A stretch of DNA of 64,000 bases, taken from NCBI GenBank assembly GCA_902778455.1, contig CACYXR010000001.1, positions 186,001-250,000 on the forward strand, given 5' to 3'. Numbering within the stretch: position 1 is the stretch's first letter; each line of letters begins with the position of its first letter. A model generated the notes under the pieces. The model was not told the DNA's origin. It ran no database searches and worked only from the letters and a program-made list of their open reading frames with translations. Made by a program: the position numbers and the translations under genes. Shown one piece after another: positions 6,667 to 16,293 of this stretch. The stretch comes from an uncultured Selenomonadaceae bacterium (lineage in GTDB: Bacteria > Bacillota > Negativicutes > Selenomonadales > Selenomonadaceae).

Positions 6667-8886
6667 ATGGAATTTTCGGAACGAATACGGCAATTCTTCT
6701 TCGGGAAGCATCGTGTCAAGACGCCGACCATCCTCCAGATGGAGGCCACGGAGTGCGGCGCGGCTTCCCTGGGGATGGTGCTGGCCTATTACGGCAAATG
6801 GCTTCCGCTGGAGAAGCTGCGGCTGGAGTGCGGCGTGACCCGGGACGGCGTCAACGCGAAGAACATCCTGCGCGCAGCCCGGCGGCTCGGCTGTGTCGCG
6901 AAGGGCTTCGCCGGCAAGCCCGAAGTGCTCCGGGGGAAAGAATTCCCGCTGATCCTGTTTTGGGAGTTCAATCATTTCGTCGTGATGGAGGGCGTCGAGA
7001 ACGACACCGTCTATCTGAACGATCCCGCACTGGGACGGCGGAAGGTTTCCTGGGAGGATTTCCTGACGTCCTACACCGGCATTTATCTGAACATCCGCCC
7101 CGGCGAAGACTTTGTACAGGAAGGACATCCCTACAATGTCGCCAAAGCCATTGCCGAAAAACTCGCCGAGGACAAATGGGCGCTGCTCTTCATCCTGATC
7201 CTCGGGCTTTGCATGGTAATCCCCGGTCTTGCCGTGCCGGTAATGAACCAGATTTTCATCGACGACGTCTTTTCGATGAAGCATCCCGAATGGACGACGA
7301 AACTGCTCCTGGCCATGGCGGCGGCGGCGATCCTGTCCGGCGTCATGAATGCCATGCGCGCGATCGTGTTGACCTATTGGCAGAAAAAGCTGACGCTGGC
7401 GGATTCGTCCTCCTTCTTCTGGCATGTCCTGCGGCTGCCGGTGACTTTCTTCCAGCAGCGTTACGCGGCGGATGTGGCCTCCCGCATCCAGTTCAACGAG
7501 GCCAACGCCGAAGTGCTTTCAGGGCAGGCGGCCACCGCCCTCCTCGATATGTTCATCGCGCTGTTCTACTTGGGGCTCTTGGTGCAGTACAGCGTGCCGC
7601 TGACGCTGGTGGGCGTTTCCTTCAGCTTCGTCAATCTCGCGGTGATCCTCTATATGCGCCGGAACATGACCGACCTGACGATGCGGATCCAGCAGGAAAA
7701 GGGCAAGGAATACGGCGTGCTGATGAACGGCCTGATGATGATCGACAGCGTCAAGGCCTGCGGAAGCGAGGCCGACCTGTTCGGGAAATGGGCGGGTTAC
7801 GCCGCCAAGGCTCTCGTCGCCAATCAGGAAATGCAGATCTGGTCGCTGAAGGTACGCCTCCTGCCGACGCTCCTGGCGGGAATTTCCGGAGCGCTGATCA
7901 TGACCGTGGGCGGCTTTTCCATCATGGAAGGCCTGATGACCGCCGGCGTCTATACGGCAGTGAACAGCCTGATTGCCAAATTCCAGGAGCCGATGCAAAA
8001 GATCCTGGCCCTCAGCGACATCATACGAACGACGGAAATGCAGATGCAGCGTCTCGACGACGTGAAGCGGTACGCAATCGACAGCCTCAATTACCCTGAC
8101 GAGACGCAGACGATCACCTTCACCGGCGACCGCTTGTCCGGCGAACTCACCATGCGGGACGTGAGCTTCGGATACAGCCCGCTGGACCCGCCGCTTTTGG
8201 AGAATTTCAATCTATCCCTGGCGCCGGGGCGCTGGGCCGCTGTCGTGGGAGCGTCGGGCAGCGGCAAATCAACCTTGGCGAAGCTCGCGTCAGGGCTTTA
8301 CGAGGAATGGTCGGGGGACGTGCTTTTCGACGGCGTGAAGCGCCGGGAGATTCCCCGTCCCGTGCTGGTCAGCTCGATCGCCACGGTGGATCAGGATGTG
8401 TTCCAGATTTCCGGCACGGTGCGCGAAAACCTCTCGCTGTTCGACAAGTCCGTGCCCAAGGAAGACATCGTGCTGGCGGCGCAGGACGCCTGCATCCACG
8501 ATGATATCCTGCGGCTTGCGGGCGGCTACGGAGCCGAAGTGGCCGAGGGCGGGCTGAATTTCAGCGGCGGACAGCGGCAGCGGCTGGAGATTGCCCGCGC
8601 CCTGGCCGGCAATCCGTCCATCCTTATCCTCGACGAGGCGACCAGCGCCATCGACCCGATGACCGAGCAAAAGGTGCTGGCAAATATCCGCCGCCGCGGC
8701 TGCACCTGCCTGATCGTAGCCCACCGCCTGTCGACGATCCGCGACGCGGACGAGATCATCGTGCTGGAAAAGGGCAAAGTCGCCGAGCGGGGAACGCATC
8801 GGGAAATGATGACGCACGACGGCCCGTACCGCAGGCTGATCGAGGAAAAAGAGCGGGAAACACAGGGAGAAGCGACGCTGGACTGA
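6667..8886 (+). CDS. NHLP-type peptide-export ABC transporter with C39 leader peptidase
   Basis: This 739-residue protein has an N-terminal C39 cysteine peptidase with catalytic Cys30 (MEATECGAASL), His103 (NHFVVMEG) and Asp119 (NDPALG), six membrane segments over about 165-440, and an ATPase with Walker A GASGSGKST, signature FSGGQRQRL and Walker B ILDEATSAID. The architecture is that of the peptidase/permease/ATPase subunit of exporters for Nif11 or nitrile-hydratase leader peptides, which cut the precursor after Gly-Gly and push the core across the inner membrane. It is the first gene of an apparent five-gene operon, with its partner ABC protein immediately downstream. The peptide cargo is not encoded next to it. 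Confidence 0.9.
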   Translation: MEFSERIRQFFFGKHRVKTPTILQMEATECGAASLGMVLAYYGKWLPLEKLRLECGVTRDGVNAKNILRAARRLGCVAKGFAGKPEVLRGKEFPLILFWEFNHFVVMEGVENDTVYLNDPALGRRKVSWEDFLTSYTGIYLNIRPGEDFVQEGHPYNVAKAIAEKLAEDKWALLFILILGLCMVIPGLAVPVMNQIFIDDVFSMKHPEWTTKLLLAMAAAAILSGVMNAMRAIVLTYWQKKLTLADSSSFFWHVLRLPVTFFQQRYAADVASRIQFNEANAEVLSGQAATALLDMFIALFYLGLLVQYSVPLTLVGVSFSFVNLAVILYMRRNMTDLTMRIQQEKGKEYGVLMNGLMMIDSVKACGSEADLFGKWAGYAAKALVANQEMQIWSLKVRLLPTLLAGISGALIMTVGGFSIMEGLMTAGVYTAVNSLIAKFQEPMQKILALSDIIRTTEMQMQRLDDVKRYAIDSLNYPDETQTITFTGDRLSGELTMRDVSFGYSPLDPPLLENFNLSLAPGRWAAVVGASGSGKSTLAKLASGLYEEWSGDVLFDGVKRREIPRPVLVSSIATVDQDVFQISGTVRENLSLFDKSVPKEDIVLAAQDACIHDDILRLAGGYGAEVAEGGLNFSGGQRQRLEIARALAGNPSILILDEATSAIDPMTEQKVLANIRRRGCTCLIVAHRLSTIRDADEIIVLEKGKVAERGTHREMMTHDGPYRRLIEEKERETQGEATLD

Positions 8887-8910
8887 TTGTTTCGCGAGGG
8901 GGTGAACCGC

Positions 8911-11649
8911 ATGAAGCTTTCCGCAGGGGAACGGTATCCGCTGACGGATGAAAAAATGTATATTGTATTGACGTCGGGGGAAGCTGAAGTTTATGCCGTC
9001 ACGAAGCAGCAGGATTCCTTCCGGCAAATGTTCCTGACGGAGCTTTCCCCAGGCGAGGCGGCGTTTCCGGCGCTGGACGAGTTCGGCATGGTCGACGTGG
9101 TGATTTACGCCGTCGAGGACGCGGAGCTTGACTTGCTGCCGCTGGCCGAGGGGGCGCCCGCTTCGCTGGCGCCGCTGATGCGGCAATGGTTCAGTCGGCT
9201 CGTGGAGCTTCCCTGGCTGCGGCTTTTGGCGGACCGGGGCGACGACATGCTGAAGACCTGGGCGGACGGCTCTACCCTGGACGAAAAAACAATGGATATG
9301 GCGGCGCTCTCGAAGACGTTTGCGGAAAACGAGGGCATTTTCGCGATGCTGCTCGGCGTGCGGTTCAAGTCCCAGGACAAGCAGCGCGGGGAACGGCTGA
9401 AAGGGCGCGCGAAGCGGCAGCGGCGTCTCGTGAACGAGACAATCTCCGGACTTCTGGGCGAGGAAATCCCGCCGGAGGACGGAGGCGGAACGGACAACGC
9501 GAAAGTCGAGGCAGTTGCCTTCCTCGTGCGGTGCGTGGCGCAGGCCATGAAAATGCCCGTCGAGGAAATCCACATCGCGCCGGAAATGGTGAAAAAGCTC
9601 GACGCCTTTGGCCTGCTCCGCCGCCTTGTCCAGAAGAGCGGAATGTATATGCGCTTTATCCACTTAGAGGACGACTGGTACACCGGAGACAGCGGCGTCA
9701 TGCTCGGCTATCTTTCTTCGGGCGACAAAAAAGAATTGGCGGCGCTGCTGCCGGTCACTCCGGAAAGCTACCGCATCGTGACGCGGGCACATCCCGAGGG
9801 CGTGCCAGTCACGGAAGAAATAGCCGCGCAAATCGAGAAGGACGCGTTTCTCTGCTATCCGGGGCTTCCCTCCCGGAAGCTCACTTTTGGGGATTTGTTC
9901 AAGTTCCTGTACCGGCAAAGCTGGCCGTCAGACTGGAAATCGATCGTCGCCGTCAGTTTCGTCATAGGTCTGATTCCGCTGATCACGCCGATCGTCACCG
10001 AGACCGTTTTCAAGGACATCATCCCGATTCTCGACCGGGAGGGACTGGCCACCGTCACCCAGGTCATGATGGTGGCCGGGTTCACCACGGCGGCGCTGAC
10101 TACGGTGCGCTCCGTCGCATTCCTTCGGTTTTCCTCTTCCTGCGGCATGACGCTTCGCGCCGCGCTTCTTGGGCGTCTCCTGGCCATGCCCTCGAATTTT
10201 TTCCGCCGCTTCCAGTCCGGCGACCTGGCAAACCGCATGGTGGGGCTTGAAACGGCAACAACGCTTTTTTCGGAGAATTTCATCGGCGTTCTCTTCAATC
10301 TCGTGTTTTCCCTTTGGAGCCTCGGCCTGATGTGCTACTACAGCTGGAAGCTCACCGCGGCGGCCATCGGGATCTGGCTTGTCTACCTGGTGCTCAGCGG
10401 TTTTATCATCAACCGCCTCGTTCGCTCGGAAAGGTGCATGACCGAGGCGAAGAACAAGACCTCCGGCATTTTGCAGCAGATCTTCACCGGGCTGGTGAAG
10501 TTCCGCGTCAAGGGCGCGGAGGAGCAGGCGTACCACCTCTGGGGCGAGAAATTCGCCGAGGAATGGAAATGGAACTACAACGCCCGCGTGCTGAAAAACT
10601 ATAACGCCGTGATTGCCGCCGTCCAGCCGATCCTTTTGGCGCTGGCCGTCTATTATCTCGGCCTTCGGGAGCTGGCGGAAACATCGACGGCGGGCGGAAC
10701 CGGCGGCGCGGCAAATGCGCTGGCGGATGTCCTCACGATATCGGAACCGATGAGCGTCGCCACGTTCATCGCTTTCCAGGCGGCCTACAGCGCGTTCAAT
10801 GTGTCTTTGAACGCCGTGATGCCGGTTCTGGAGGAGCTTTCCGCTATCCGTCCGCTGCTGGAAAATATTCAGCCGGTTCTCGATGAGGAGCCGGAGGTCG
10901 CCGAGGAAAAAATGGAGGCCGACCTGCTTTCCGGAGCCTTCGAAGCCAGGCATTTGTCCTTTTCCTACGGTGAAGGCTTGCCGGAGGTGCTCCATGACGT
11001 GAGCTTCCGGGTGGCAGCGGGAGAGCATGTGGCCATCGTCGGGCGTTCCGGCTGCGGAAAATCGACGCTGGTGCGTCTGCTTCTCGGCTTCGAGTCGCCC
11101 ACCAGCGGGGCGGTCTACTACGACGGGCAAGACCTCGCCGACCTCGACCTCCCGTCCGTGCGCACGCAGATGGGCGTCGTGCTGCAAAACGGCCAGCTGA
11201 TGACCGGTGACATCTACCGCAATATCGTCGGTGCCAGCGATTTGACGCTGGACGACGCATGGGCGGCGGCGGAGGCGGCGGGCATCGCCGACGAGATCCG
11301 CGAGATGCCGATGCAGATGCAGACCGTGGTCAGCGAGGGCAGCACGAACATCTCGGGCGGCCAGCGGCAGCGCATCCTGATCGCCAAGGCTCTCGCCATG
11401 AAGCCCACGATCATCGTCTGCGACGAGGCCACCAGCGCCCTCGACAACCGCACCCAGGCCATCGTGACGGAAAGCCTCGACCGCCTGAAAGTGACGCGCA
11501 TTGTCGTCGCCCATCGCCTGTCGACGATCCGCCGCGCCGACCGCATCCTGGTCCTCGACGGGGGCCAGATCGCGGAAAGCGGCTCCTTCGACGAGCTCAT
11601 GGAAAAAGGCGGCCTGTTCGCATCGTTTGTCAAGCGTCAGGTAGCGTAA
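8911..11649 (+). CDS. NHLP-type export ABC protein, second subunit, with long N-terminal sensor-like region
   Basis: The ATG at 8911 is chosen because GAGGGGGTG lies seven bases before it; the in-frame TTG at 8887 has no site. The 912-residue protein starts with a beta-rich, cyclic-nucleotide-binding-like region (about 1-90), a helical linker to about 310, membrane segments to about 650, and an ATPase with GRSGCGKST, NISGGQRQRI and VCDEATSALD. Size and order fit the partner permease/ATPase subunit of NHLP export systems. No C39 peptidase is present here, so it relies on the upstream subunit for leader removal. It is 24 bases from that gene and probably forms a heterodimer with it. Confidence 0.88.
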   Translation: MKLSAGERYPLTDEKMYIVLTSGEAEVYAVTKQQDSFRQMFLTELSPGEAAFPALDEFGMVDVVIYAVEDAELDLLPLAEGAPASLAPLMRQWFSRLVELPWLRLLADRGDDMLKTWADGSTLDEKTMDMAALSKTFAENEGIFAMLLGVRFKSQDKQRGERLKGRAKRQRRLVNETISGLLGEEIPPEDGGGTDNAKVEAVAFLVRCVAQAMKMPVEEIHIAPEMVKKLDAFGLLRRLVQKSGMYMRFIHLEDDWYTGDSGVMLGYLSSGDKKELAALLPVTPESYRIVTRAHPEGVPVTEEIAAQIEKDAFLCYPGLPSRKLTFGDLFKFLYRQSWPSDWKSIVAVSFVIGLIPLITPIVTETVFKDIIPILDREGLATVTQVMMVAGFTTAALTTVRSVAFLRFSSSCGMTLRAALLGRLLAMPSNFFRRFQSGDLANRMVGLETATTLFSENFIGVLFNLVFSLWSLGLMCYYSWKLTAAAIGIWLVYLVLSGFIINRLVRSERCMTEAKNKTSGILQQIFTGLVKFRVKGAEEQAYHLWGEKFAEEWKWNYNARVLKNYNAVIAAVQPILLALAVYYLGLRELAETSTAGGTGGAANALADVLTISEPMSVATFIAFQAAYSAFNVSLNAVMPVLEELSAIRPLLENIQPVLDEEPEVAEEKMEADLLSGAFEARHLSFSYGEGLPEVLHDVSFRVAAGEHVAIVGRSGCGKSTLVRLLLGFESPTSGAVYYDGQDLADLDLPSVRTQMGVVLQNGQLMTGDIYRNIVGASDLTLDDAWAAAEAAGIADEIREMPMQMQTVVSEGSTNISGGQRQRILIAKALAMKPTIIVCDEATSALDNRTQAIVTESLDRLKVTRIVVAHRLSTIRRADRILVLDGGQIAESGSFDELMEKGGLFASFVKRQVA

Positions 11650-11675
11650 CAATAAATTGAAAAGGGGAGAAAAAC

Positions 11676-12236
11676 ATGCCCCTGGGCAAGTCTTCATGTC
11701 CGATGGATTTCGAGACGGTCTATCGGAAGTATCACAAAAGCGTTTTCAATTACATTTACGGACGGGTACTTCATCGCGAGACCACGGAGGACCTGGCTGC
11801 GGACGTATTCCTCGCCGTGGCTGCGAATCTCGCGCGGTTCAATCCAACGCGCGGAAGCCTCACCACATGGCTTTTCACGATTGCCCGGAACTTAACGCAA
11901 AATTATCGGCTACGGGCTTCGACCCGTCTGGAGGAAAGCTGCTGGGATTTGCCCGAGCGGCTTTCCGACGCGCCGGAAAAAAGGGGCGATTCCTTACGGT
12001 CGCCGGACAACATCCGGGTGGAGCGCATTTTGGAGAAGCTTTCCGACGAGGAACGCGACTTTTTGGAGCTTCGTTACGCGCTGGGGCTTTCCAACGAAGA
12101 AATCGGGGGCATTTCCGGCGTTTCGGCGGACGCCGTCAGCCAGCGGTACCATCGCCTGCTGGCGAAATGCCGGAAATTGGACGAAAAGCAGGCAGGAAAA
12201 TCGCAAACGGCGTCGAAGAATATGAAGAATATATAG
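11676..12236 (+). CDS. ECF-like sigma-70 family RNA polymerase sigma factor
   Basis: The 186-residue protein has a region-2 pattern (FETVYRKYHKSVFNYIYGR...TTEDLAADVFLAV, with ARFNPTRGSLTTWLFTIARN) over about 10-80 and a region-4 helix-turn-helix (LELRYALGLSNEEIGGISGVSADAVSQR) over about 125-165. AAGGGGAG precedes the ATG. It lies 26 bases after the exporter and inside the same apparent operon, so it probably controls this operon or its peptide cargo. No anti-sigma factor is recognisable, although the following unknown gene could be considered. Its own target promoter cannot be read from one locus. Confidence 0.85.
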   Translation: MPLGKSSCPMDFETVYRKYHKSVFNYIYGRVLHRETTEDLAADVFLAVAANLARFNPTRGSLTTWLFTIARNLTQNYRLRASTRLEESCWDLPERLSDAPEKRGDSLRSPDNIRVERILEKLSDEERDFLELRYALGLSNEEIGGISGVSADAVSQRYHRLLAKCRKLDEKQAGKSQTASKNMKNI

Positions 12237-12281
12237 ATATTTCGCGACGAAGCAATTTCGCCGGAAAGGGGATCAGCACAA

Positions 12282-12854
12282 ATGGAACTGAACTGGGATC
12301 AATTTACCGAAGAGCATTTTCGCAAAATGAAACAGATTATTGTCAATGCGAAGAATGACGACGAAATGACGATGTCGCATGTCGGGCGCGTATCAATCGG
12401 CGACGTGCACATCGAGCTGTATCTTTGCGAAGAACCCGACGATCGGTTCACCATCCAGCGCCGGTACTTCATCGGCTGCGCGGGTCGGGATACGGACGCC
12501 GCGCTGGTGAACGTGCGCACGCAGGTCGAAGGCTTTTCCTACGGCGAATACAAGATGGACTATAAGCCGATCCAGTACCGCGAGGACATTTTGTACGACG
12601 AGCTGGTGCGGATGATCGAGGAAGGCTTTGAGAAGGCAGTGGCGCGCGACGAAGCGGGTGTGCTGCGCGCAGCGGTAGAACAGCCGACGGATTTCTGGAC
12701 CCGCGCGAAGGCGGCCGTGCAGCAAAAAGTACGCGAAAGCGAAACTGCCGTAGAGCCTGCGCCGGCCGCCCCGCTGGTGGAAAAGATCCGCTCCCTGGCC
12801 GAGCTTCCGGCGGAGGAATTTAAAGCTAAGGTGCTGGCGTTGACAGGGAAATGA
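12282..12854 (+). CDS. Unknown 190-residue protein of the exporter operon
   Basis: I do not recognise this family. The product is soluble and acidic, with no signal peptide or membrane segment. The first 120 residues look like a compact alpha/beta domain (IGDVHIELYLCEEPDDRF, RRYFIGCAGRDTDAALV), followed by an Ala/Glu-rich linker and a short helical tail. GGAAAGGGG precedes the start. It lies 45 bases after the sigma factor and one base before the AsmA-like gene, so it is translated with them. A role in regulating the sigma factor or in handling the exported peptide is possible but unsupported. Confidence 0.7.
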   Translation: MELNWDQFTEEHFRKMKQIIVNAKNDDEMTMSHVGRVSIGDVHIELYLCEEPDDRFTIQRRYFIGCAGRDTDAALVNVRTQVEGFSYGEYKMDYKPIQYREDILYDELVRMIEEGFEKAVARDEAGVLRAAVEQPTDFWTRAKAAVQQKVRESETAVEPAPAAPLVEKIRSLAELPAEEFKAKVLALTGK

Positions 12855-12855
12855 T

Positions 12856-14391
12856 ATGAAACGCAAGCGCAAACGCAGGGAATGGCTGGGCACGGCTTTC
12901 AAGGACGCCCCCGCCCGCCTCAAAAGATTTTGGCTGCGGCGCAATTTTTCCCATCCGTTGTATTATATTGTGCCGGGGGTCCTGATCGGCTTTGTCCTTT
13001 TGCTGGTAATTTACAGCCGAAGCGCGGCATGGCTTTTCAACATGGCAATGGAGGAGCAGGATCTTTTGCGCGGCAAGATCACCGCGGAATACATCTTCGC
13101 GTCCCCCATCGGCCACGTCTACTTTGAAGGACTGGAATGGAAGGATCTGGAAGGCAAGCGAATCCTCTATATCCCCGAGGGCGAGTTCACTGTGGATATT
13201 CTCGACACGCTGCTCCGGCATTTTACCTCGACCTCGATAGAACGTCTGGAACTGCATCGCTCAAAGCTGTCCATCCGCCTGAACGAGGATATGAGCGTCG
13301 ATTTCGTCCGTGCGCCCGCGACGAGCGAGAAGCCCCGGGACGAAAAACCGAAGCTGAAAGCCCGCGACGAGGACAAGACCGAGGCCCAGATCCTCGCCGA
13401 GGCCGAGGAAAAACGGGAGCGGCAGCGGCAGCAGGCGGAGCAGGACTGGAAGAATTTCAATCACAGCGGGGAGTGGCTCGATCTCCATATTTTTCTTGAT
13501 AATTGCATGATAGAAGTTTCTTATCGGGAACGCCATTACCTGCTGGAAGCGGTCCGTCTGGACATGGATCTCAATTCGAGGGACCAGATGAAAATCAAAC
13601 TGGCCACCGGGCCTTTCGGCGGTACCATGATCGGCAGCGGCATATTCCTGAACGGAACCATTGATTTCAAGAAAACTGTTCCGCAATGCGACCTGATGAT
13701 GCTGATCGACGTGGTGGACCCGTCGTCCCTGGGCTTCGGCATGGACGTTCACGACCCGCTTTCGATGGCGATACGTTTCGAGGGCGAAGTGACGCATCCC
13801 ATCGGCAACGGCACGCTGCATTTCGACAGGCTCCGCATCCCCGCGCTGGATTTCACGAATGTGGACGGGGAAATCTATTATGAGGACGCAATGCTCAACT
13901 TCTCGGAAGTCTTCGCGGACGTCTACGGCGGAAAGCTTGTCGCCGAGGGCTGGTATAATCTCGATACGCGGTATTACCATATCAGCGGCCACGGAGATAA
14001 GCTCAGGGCGAAAAAAGCGCTGCCCGACGCGAATCTTCAGTGCTTTGTCGAACTCGACATCACGGTCGATTGCAAGGGCAGCGTGCAAAGCACCTCGTAC
14101 GGCGGTCACTTTGTCTCCGGCAAGGGGCGCTACCGTTGGCTGCCCTTCAAGTCCCTTGCCGGACAATTCCACAACCTCGGCAAGAAACTCGATTTCTACG
14201 ACGTGAAAATCGACTTCGGAGGCCTTGTAGCGACAACGGACGCGTTCCACATCGACAACGGGAAGCTCATGCTGAACCCCATCCTCGTCACGGACAAAGA
14301 CGGCAACCCGATCGTGACCTACGATCCGAGCAGCAAAGAGCTGATCGACGAACGCCCGGGGGCAGCGGCAAGAAAGGAAGAAGAAGAATAG
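12856..14391 (+). CDS. AsmA/TamB-like inner-membrane-anchored envelope protein
   Basis: The 511-residue protein has a very basic cytoplasmic start (MKRKRKRREW), one membrane helix at about 37-57, a charged coiled segment at about 155-200, and a long beta-rich extracytoplasmic region. Segments such as MKIKLATGPFGG, GNGTLHFDRLRIPALDFTNVDGEI and ADVYGGKLVAEGWYNL are typical of AsmA/TamB repeats, which build hydrophobic grooves between inner and outer membrane. It is the last gene of the exporter operon and is followed by a terminator. Known AsmA-like proteins move lipid or aid outer-membrane assembly; whether this one serves the peptide exporter is inference from position. Confidence 0.7.
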   Translation: MKRKRKRREWLGTAFKDAPARLKRFWLRRNFSHPLYYIVPGVLIGFVLLLVIYSRSAAWLFNMAMEEQDLLRGKITAEYIFASPIGHVYFEGLEWKDLEGKRILYIPEGEFTVDILDTLLRHFTSTSIERLELHRSKLSIRLNEDMSVDFVRAPATSEKPRDEKPKLKARDEDKTEAQILAEAEEKRERQRQQAEQDWKNFNHSGEWLDLHIFLDNCMIEVSYRERHYLLEAVRLDMDLNSRDQMKIKLATGPFGGTMIGSGIFLNGTIDFKKTVPQCDLMMLIDVVDPSSLGFGMDVHDPLSMAIRFEGEVTHPIGNGTLHFDRLRIPALDFTNVDGEIYYEDAMLNFSEVFADVYGGKLVAEGWYNLDTRYYHISGHGDKLRAKKALPDANLQCFVELDITVDCKGSVQSTSYGGHFVSGKGRYRWLPFKSLAGQFHNLGKKLDFYDVKIDFGGLVATTDAFHIDNGKLMLNPILVTDKDGNPIVTYDPSSKELIDERPGAAARKEEEE

Positions 14392-14465
14392 GCAAGGCAA
14401 GCGAAATTCTTTACTTTTCCTTTAAACGGATAATCGCCCCCATGACGGCATTGCCGGAAAATCCC

Positions 14466-14506
14466 CGCGCCGCTCATCAAGAACAGGATGGGCGGCGCGT
14501 TTTTTC
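14466..14506 (+). terminator. Rho-independent terminator of the exporter operon
   Basis: CGCGCCGC pairs with GCGGCGCG across an 18-base loop and is followed by seven T. A TATAAT at 14530-14535, probably the -10 of the prmA transcript, lies just downstream. Confidence 0.8.
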
Positions 14507-14565
14507 TCGCGGAAATGTTTGAAAAGATGTATAATAAACGGCAAACTACGCAGGGAGGTTTTTCT

Positions 14566-15507
14566 ATGGAGTGGGCCGAGGTAAGCTTCCGGACTTCTCA
14601 TGAAGCCGTAGACGCGGTATCCGCGCTTTTCGGGGAGACGGGCGCGTCGGGAACGGTGATCGAGGACCCGGCGCTGATCAACGATTACATTCATTCGGGA
14701 CTTTGGGATTACACGGACATCCCCGAGCAAAAGGACACGTCCGTGGTGACGGTGAAGGCGTATTTCGCGGCGGACGATTCGCTGGACGAAAAGCTCGCGT
14801 CGATTCGCGCGGGTCTTGACGCCATCGCGGCGCGGGGCGTCGACACGCGCCCGGCCGAATTTCTCACGACGCGGGTACAGGATGAGGACTGGGCCAACAG
14901 CTGGAAAAAATATTTCCATACGGACAAGGTCGGCGAGCGCGTCGTGATCCAGCCCTCCTGGGAGGAATACGAACCGCAGCCGGACGAGGTCGTGCTGCGG
15001 CTCGATCCCGGTGCGGCCTTCGGCACCGGCACCCACCCGACGACGTCCATGTGCCTGCGCGCGATGGAGAAGCTCGTAAAACCCGGCATGACCGTTTTCG
15101 ACGTGGGCACGGGGTCCGGCGTGCTGGCCATCGCGGCGGCAAAGCTCGGCGCGAAGACGGTGCGGGCGGTGGACTACGACGCCACGGCGGTGCGCGTGGC
15201 GCGGGAAAACATCGAGGCAAACGGCGCAGCGGATATTGTATCGACAGCGGAAAGCGATCTTTTCTCCGCGATTCCCGGCAAGGCGGGACTGGTAACCGCG
15301 AACCTGATCGCCGACCTCGTGATCCGGCTGCTGCCCGATCTCGATGCGCATCTGGAACAGGGCGGCGCGCTGCTCGCCAGCGGCATCATCGAGAGCCGTG
15401 CGCAGGAGGTTCGCGAGGCTGCGGACGCAGCGGGCTTTTTCGTCGCCGAGGATTTCGAGGAAAAGGAATGGCACGCGATGGTGATCCGACGGAGGGGCGA
15501 GGCGTGA
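14566..15507 (+). CDS. prmA: Ribosomal protein L11 methyltransferase
   Basis: The ATG at 14566 is fixed by GGAGG six to ten bases upstream. The 313-residue protein has the small N-terminal L11-binding domain (EWAEVSFRTSHEAVDAVSAL) and a class I SAM methyltransferase domain with DVGTGSGVLAIAAAKLGA. The PrmA signature FGTGTHPTT precedes it. The enzyme trimethylates lysines on ribosomal protein L11 in the cytosol. Its stop overlaps the GTG start of rsmE, and the pair is a common Firmicute arrangement, here without the usual dnaJ upstream. Confidence 0.95.
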   Translation: MEWAEVSFRTSHEAVDAVSALFGETGASGTVIEDPALINDYIHSGLWDYTDIPEQKDTSVVTVKAYFAADDSLDEKLASIRAGLDAIAARGVDTRPAEFLTTRVQDEDWANSWKKYFHTDKVGERVVIQPSWEEYEPQPDEVVLRLDPGAAFGTGTHPTTSMCLRAMEKLVKPGMTVFDVGTGSGVLAIAAAKLGAKTVRAVDYDATAVRVARENIEANGAADIVSTAESDLFSAIPGKAGLVTANLIADLVIRLLPDLDAHLEQGGALLASGIIESRAQEVREAADAAGFFVAEDFEEKEWHAMVIRRRGEA

Positions 15508-16271
15508 GACGACTCTTTATCCCCGAAAAACTGGCCGATACGGTGACGCTCTCCGGCAGCGACGCCCATCATCTCGGCTACACGCTGCGAGCGCGGGTCG
15601 GCGAGCGGTACGTGGTCGTAGACTCAGAAAGGCAGATTGCTTCGATGGAAATCGCGGGCTTTACCGCCGACACGGTGACGCTGCGGCTCGTCGAAAGGCT
15701 CGAAGCGGATACGGACTCGCCGATCCGGCTGACATTGGCCGTCTGCCTTTTGAAATCGGACAAGATGGAGTTCGTCGTGCAGAAGGCGGTAGAGCTGGGC
15801 GCGGCTAAAGTGCAGCCCGTCGAAAGCGAGAACTGCGTTGCGCGCTATGACGGAAAAAAAGCCGAAGCACGCCGCGAGCGCTGGCAGCGGATCGCGGACG
15901 AGGCGGCGAAACAATGCGGGCGTACCGCGCTTTTGACGGTGGCGCCGATTTTCTCTTTCGATGAATGGATAAAAAAAAGACCGCCCGAGGATGACGCGGC
16001 GTTTTTCTGTTACGAGGCCGAGGAAAAAAACACGTTGGGCGCTTGGCTCGCGGAACAAAACGCGGAAGCTTATACCGCCCTCATCGGTCCGGAAGGCGGC
16101 TTCACGCCCGCCGAAGCGGAACAGGCGAAAGCGGCGGGTATCGCCGCAGTGACCCTTGGCCCGCGCATCCTGCGGGCGGAAACGGCGGCAGTTGCGACGA
16201 TGGCGATCGTACAGCATATAAAAGGCGATTTAGGAAACGCAAAGCGCCCCAAAGGGGAGGGCAAGGTATAG
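15504..16271 (+). CDS. rsmE: 16S rRNA m3U1498 methyltransferase
   Basis: The start is the GTG at 15504, overlapping the prmA stop by four bases (GTGA), with GGAGGGGCGAG upstream. The 255-residue protein begins MRRLFIPEKL and has the RsmE/SPOUT features: VCLLKSDKMEFVVQKAVELGA, WQRIADEAAKQCGR, and the knot signature LIGPEGGFTPAE followed by LGPRILRAETAA. It methylates U1498 of 16S rRNA. Translation is probably coupled to prmA. Confidence 0.95.
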   Translation: MRRLFIPEKLADTVTLSGSDAHHLGYTLRARVGERYVVVDSERQIASMEIAGFTADTVTLRLVERLEADTDSPIRLTLAVCLLKSDKMEFVVQKAVELGAAKVQPVESENCVARYDGKKAEARRERWQRIADEAAKQCGRTALLTVAPIFSFDEWIKKRPPEDDAAFFCYEAEEKNTLGAWLAEQNAEAYTALIGPEGGFTPAEAEQAKAAGIAAVTLGPRILRAETAAVATMAIVQHIKGDLGNAKRPKGEGKV

Positions 16272-16293
16272 AAGATGAAGTGAGGGAGAAATT

